DNA from: a bacterium MnTg04
Lineage (GTDB): Bacteria; Pseudomonadota; Gammaproteobacteria; Steroidobacterales; MnTg04
Assembly: GCA_008975185.1 (NCBI GenBank)
Contig: BFAU01000239.1
Location: 1-5,610, forward strand
Reading direction: 5' to 3'
Length of the DNA: 5,610 nucleotides
Both the position numbers and the translations under genes were made by a program. Positions 4,978 through 5,610 of this stretch are shown here, piece by piece (positions within the stretch are counted from its first letter, which is position 1; every line of letters begins with the position of its first letter). The notes beneath the pieces were generated by a model. It saw only the letters and a list, made by a program, of their open reading frames with translations. It made no database searches and was not told the DNA's origin.

Positions 4978-5610
4978 ATGGCTAATCTCTTCACAGAACT
5001 CAAACGCCGCAACGTATTCCGCGTTGGTTTCGCCTACGTGGTCATGGCCTGGCTGCTGGCGCAAATCACCGACCTGGTCATCGACAACGTCGGCGCGCCA
5101 GATTGGGTCATGAAGATCATTTTCTTGGTGCTGGCGATCGGTTTTCCCATCGCCTTGTTTTTTGCCTGGGCATTCGAAATGACGCCCGAGGGAATCAAGC
5201 GCGAGCACGAAGTCGATCGCAGCGAGTCGATTACCCATCGCACCGGCCGCAATCTGGACCGGATGATCGGCGCCGCGATCGCGATTGCCGTCGTATTCCT
5301 CCTGGTCGATCGTTTTGCCGGGCCCGAGCAGACCGGTGTATTGCCGCCAGGTTCGGAAACCGCACAACACAAGAGATCTGCGCAGGACCAGGCCGTCTCC
5401 ATCGCCGTCCTGCCCTTCGTCAACATGTCATCCGACCCCGAGCAGGAATATTTTTCCGACGGGATTTCCGAGGAAATTCTAAACCAGCTCGTTCGCATCG
5501 ATGGCTTGTCCGTCGCCTCACGCACCTCGGCATTCTCTTACAAAGGACAGGACATCGGCCTCGATGAAATCGCCCGCGATCTCGGCGTCGATCACATACT
5601 CGAAGGCTCG
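4978..5610 (+). CDS. Membrane-anchored TolB-N-like domain protein, second tandem copy (3' end outside window)
   Basis: The frame is open from the ATG at 4978 to the window edge (211 codons) and begins 3 nt after the stop of the first copy. The architecture is the same: MANLFTELKRRNVFR, membrane segments at about 17-37 and 45-66, the loop TPEGIKREHEVDRSESI (69-85), a third segment at about 97-112, and the TolB-N-like block SIAVLPFVNMSSDPEQEYF from 141. Compared with copy 1, the TolB-like block has 65 of the first 70 residues identical. Membrane segment 1 and the following loop (GFAYVVMAWLLAQITDLVID) and the linker at 113-140 differ strongly, and the linker is four residues longer. TPRs would be expected beyond the edge but are not seen. 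No Shine-Dalgarno is evident. The TGATTAATG junction suggests coupled translation or reinitiation from the upstream gene. Confidence 0.9.
   Translation, partial: MANLFTELKRRNVFRVGFAYVVMAWLLAQITDLVIDNVGAPDWVMKIIFLVLAIGFPIALFFAWAFEMTPEGIKREHEVDRSESITHRTGRNLDRMIGAAIAIAVVFLLVDRFAGPEQTGVLPPGSETAQHKRSAQDQAVSIAVLPFVNMSSDPEQEYFSDGISEEILNQLVRIDGLSVASRTSAFSYKGQDIGLDEIARDLGVDHILEGS
5401..5610 (+). repeat. Direct repeat, TolB-like block, copy 2
   Basis: This is the partner of 3541-3750, at 87% DNA identity without gaps, and it continues to the window edge, so the repeat may extend further. It encodes the same domain in the second paralogue. Confidence 0.85.

Overview
The window looks like chromosomal DNA from a gammaproteobacterium. 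The evidence is a compact fabA-fabB pair of gammaproteobacterial type, an MltF-type lytic transglycosylase, a tRNA-Ser(CGA) with an encoded CCA end, and two tandem membrane-anchored TolB-N-like/TPR proteins of a kind that is expanded in some marine gammaproteobacteria (for example Woeseia- or Wenzhouxiangella-like lineages). The lineage guess is inference from gene content, not from a search.

Left part (1-2412, all minus strand). In the direction of transcription the order is tRNA-Ser(CGA), then fabA 40 nt later, fabB 10 nt after that, and mltF 123 nt after fabB. mltF runs off the left edge. FabA makes trans-2-decenoyl-ACP and isomerises it to the cis-3 isomer. FabB extends that product, so the two genes together are the anaerobic route to unsaturated fatty acids. 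All catalytic residues of both enzymes are present. The fabB Shine-Dalgarno overlaps the fabA stop codon. I see no terminator between the tRNA and fabA.

Middle (2413-3129). A strong intrinsic terminator with a UUCG loop on the transcribed strand closes a 102-residue gene for an unrecognised, very hydrophobic protein with about four membrane segments (2501-2809, minus). Two further hairpins lie between its stop codon and the terminator. A 320-nt, fairly AT-rich intergenic region follows. It holds a perfect 11-bp inverted repeat inside a second, outer inverted repeat. It separates the minus-strand genes from the plus-strand genes.

Right part (3130-5610, plus strand). Two paralogous genes lie head to tail with only 3 nt between them. 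Each encodes three predicted membrane segments followed by a TolB-N-like domain. The first copy is complete and continues into TPRs and a conserved C-terminal tail. The second is cut by the window edge. The paralogues are 87% identical in DNA over the TolB-like block but clearly different in the first membrane segment, its outer loop and the linker. Neither has a good Shine-Dalgarno. The first has an extended -10 motif almost on top of its ATG. No known function can be assigned to these proteins beyond a likely envelope-anchored role in protein interaction or sensing.
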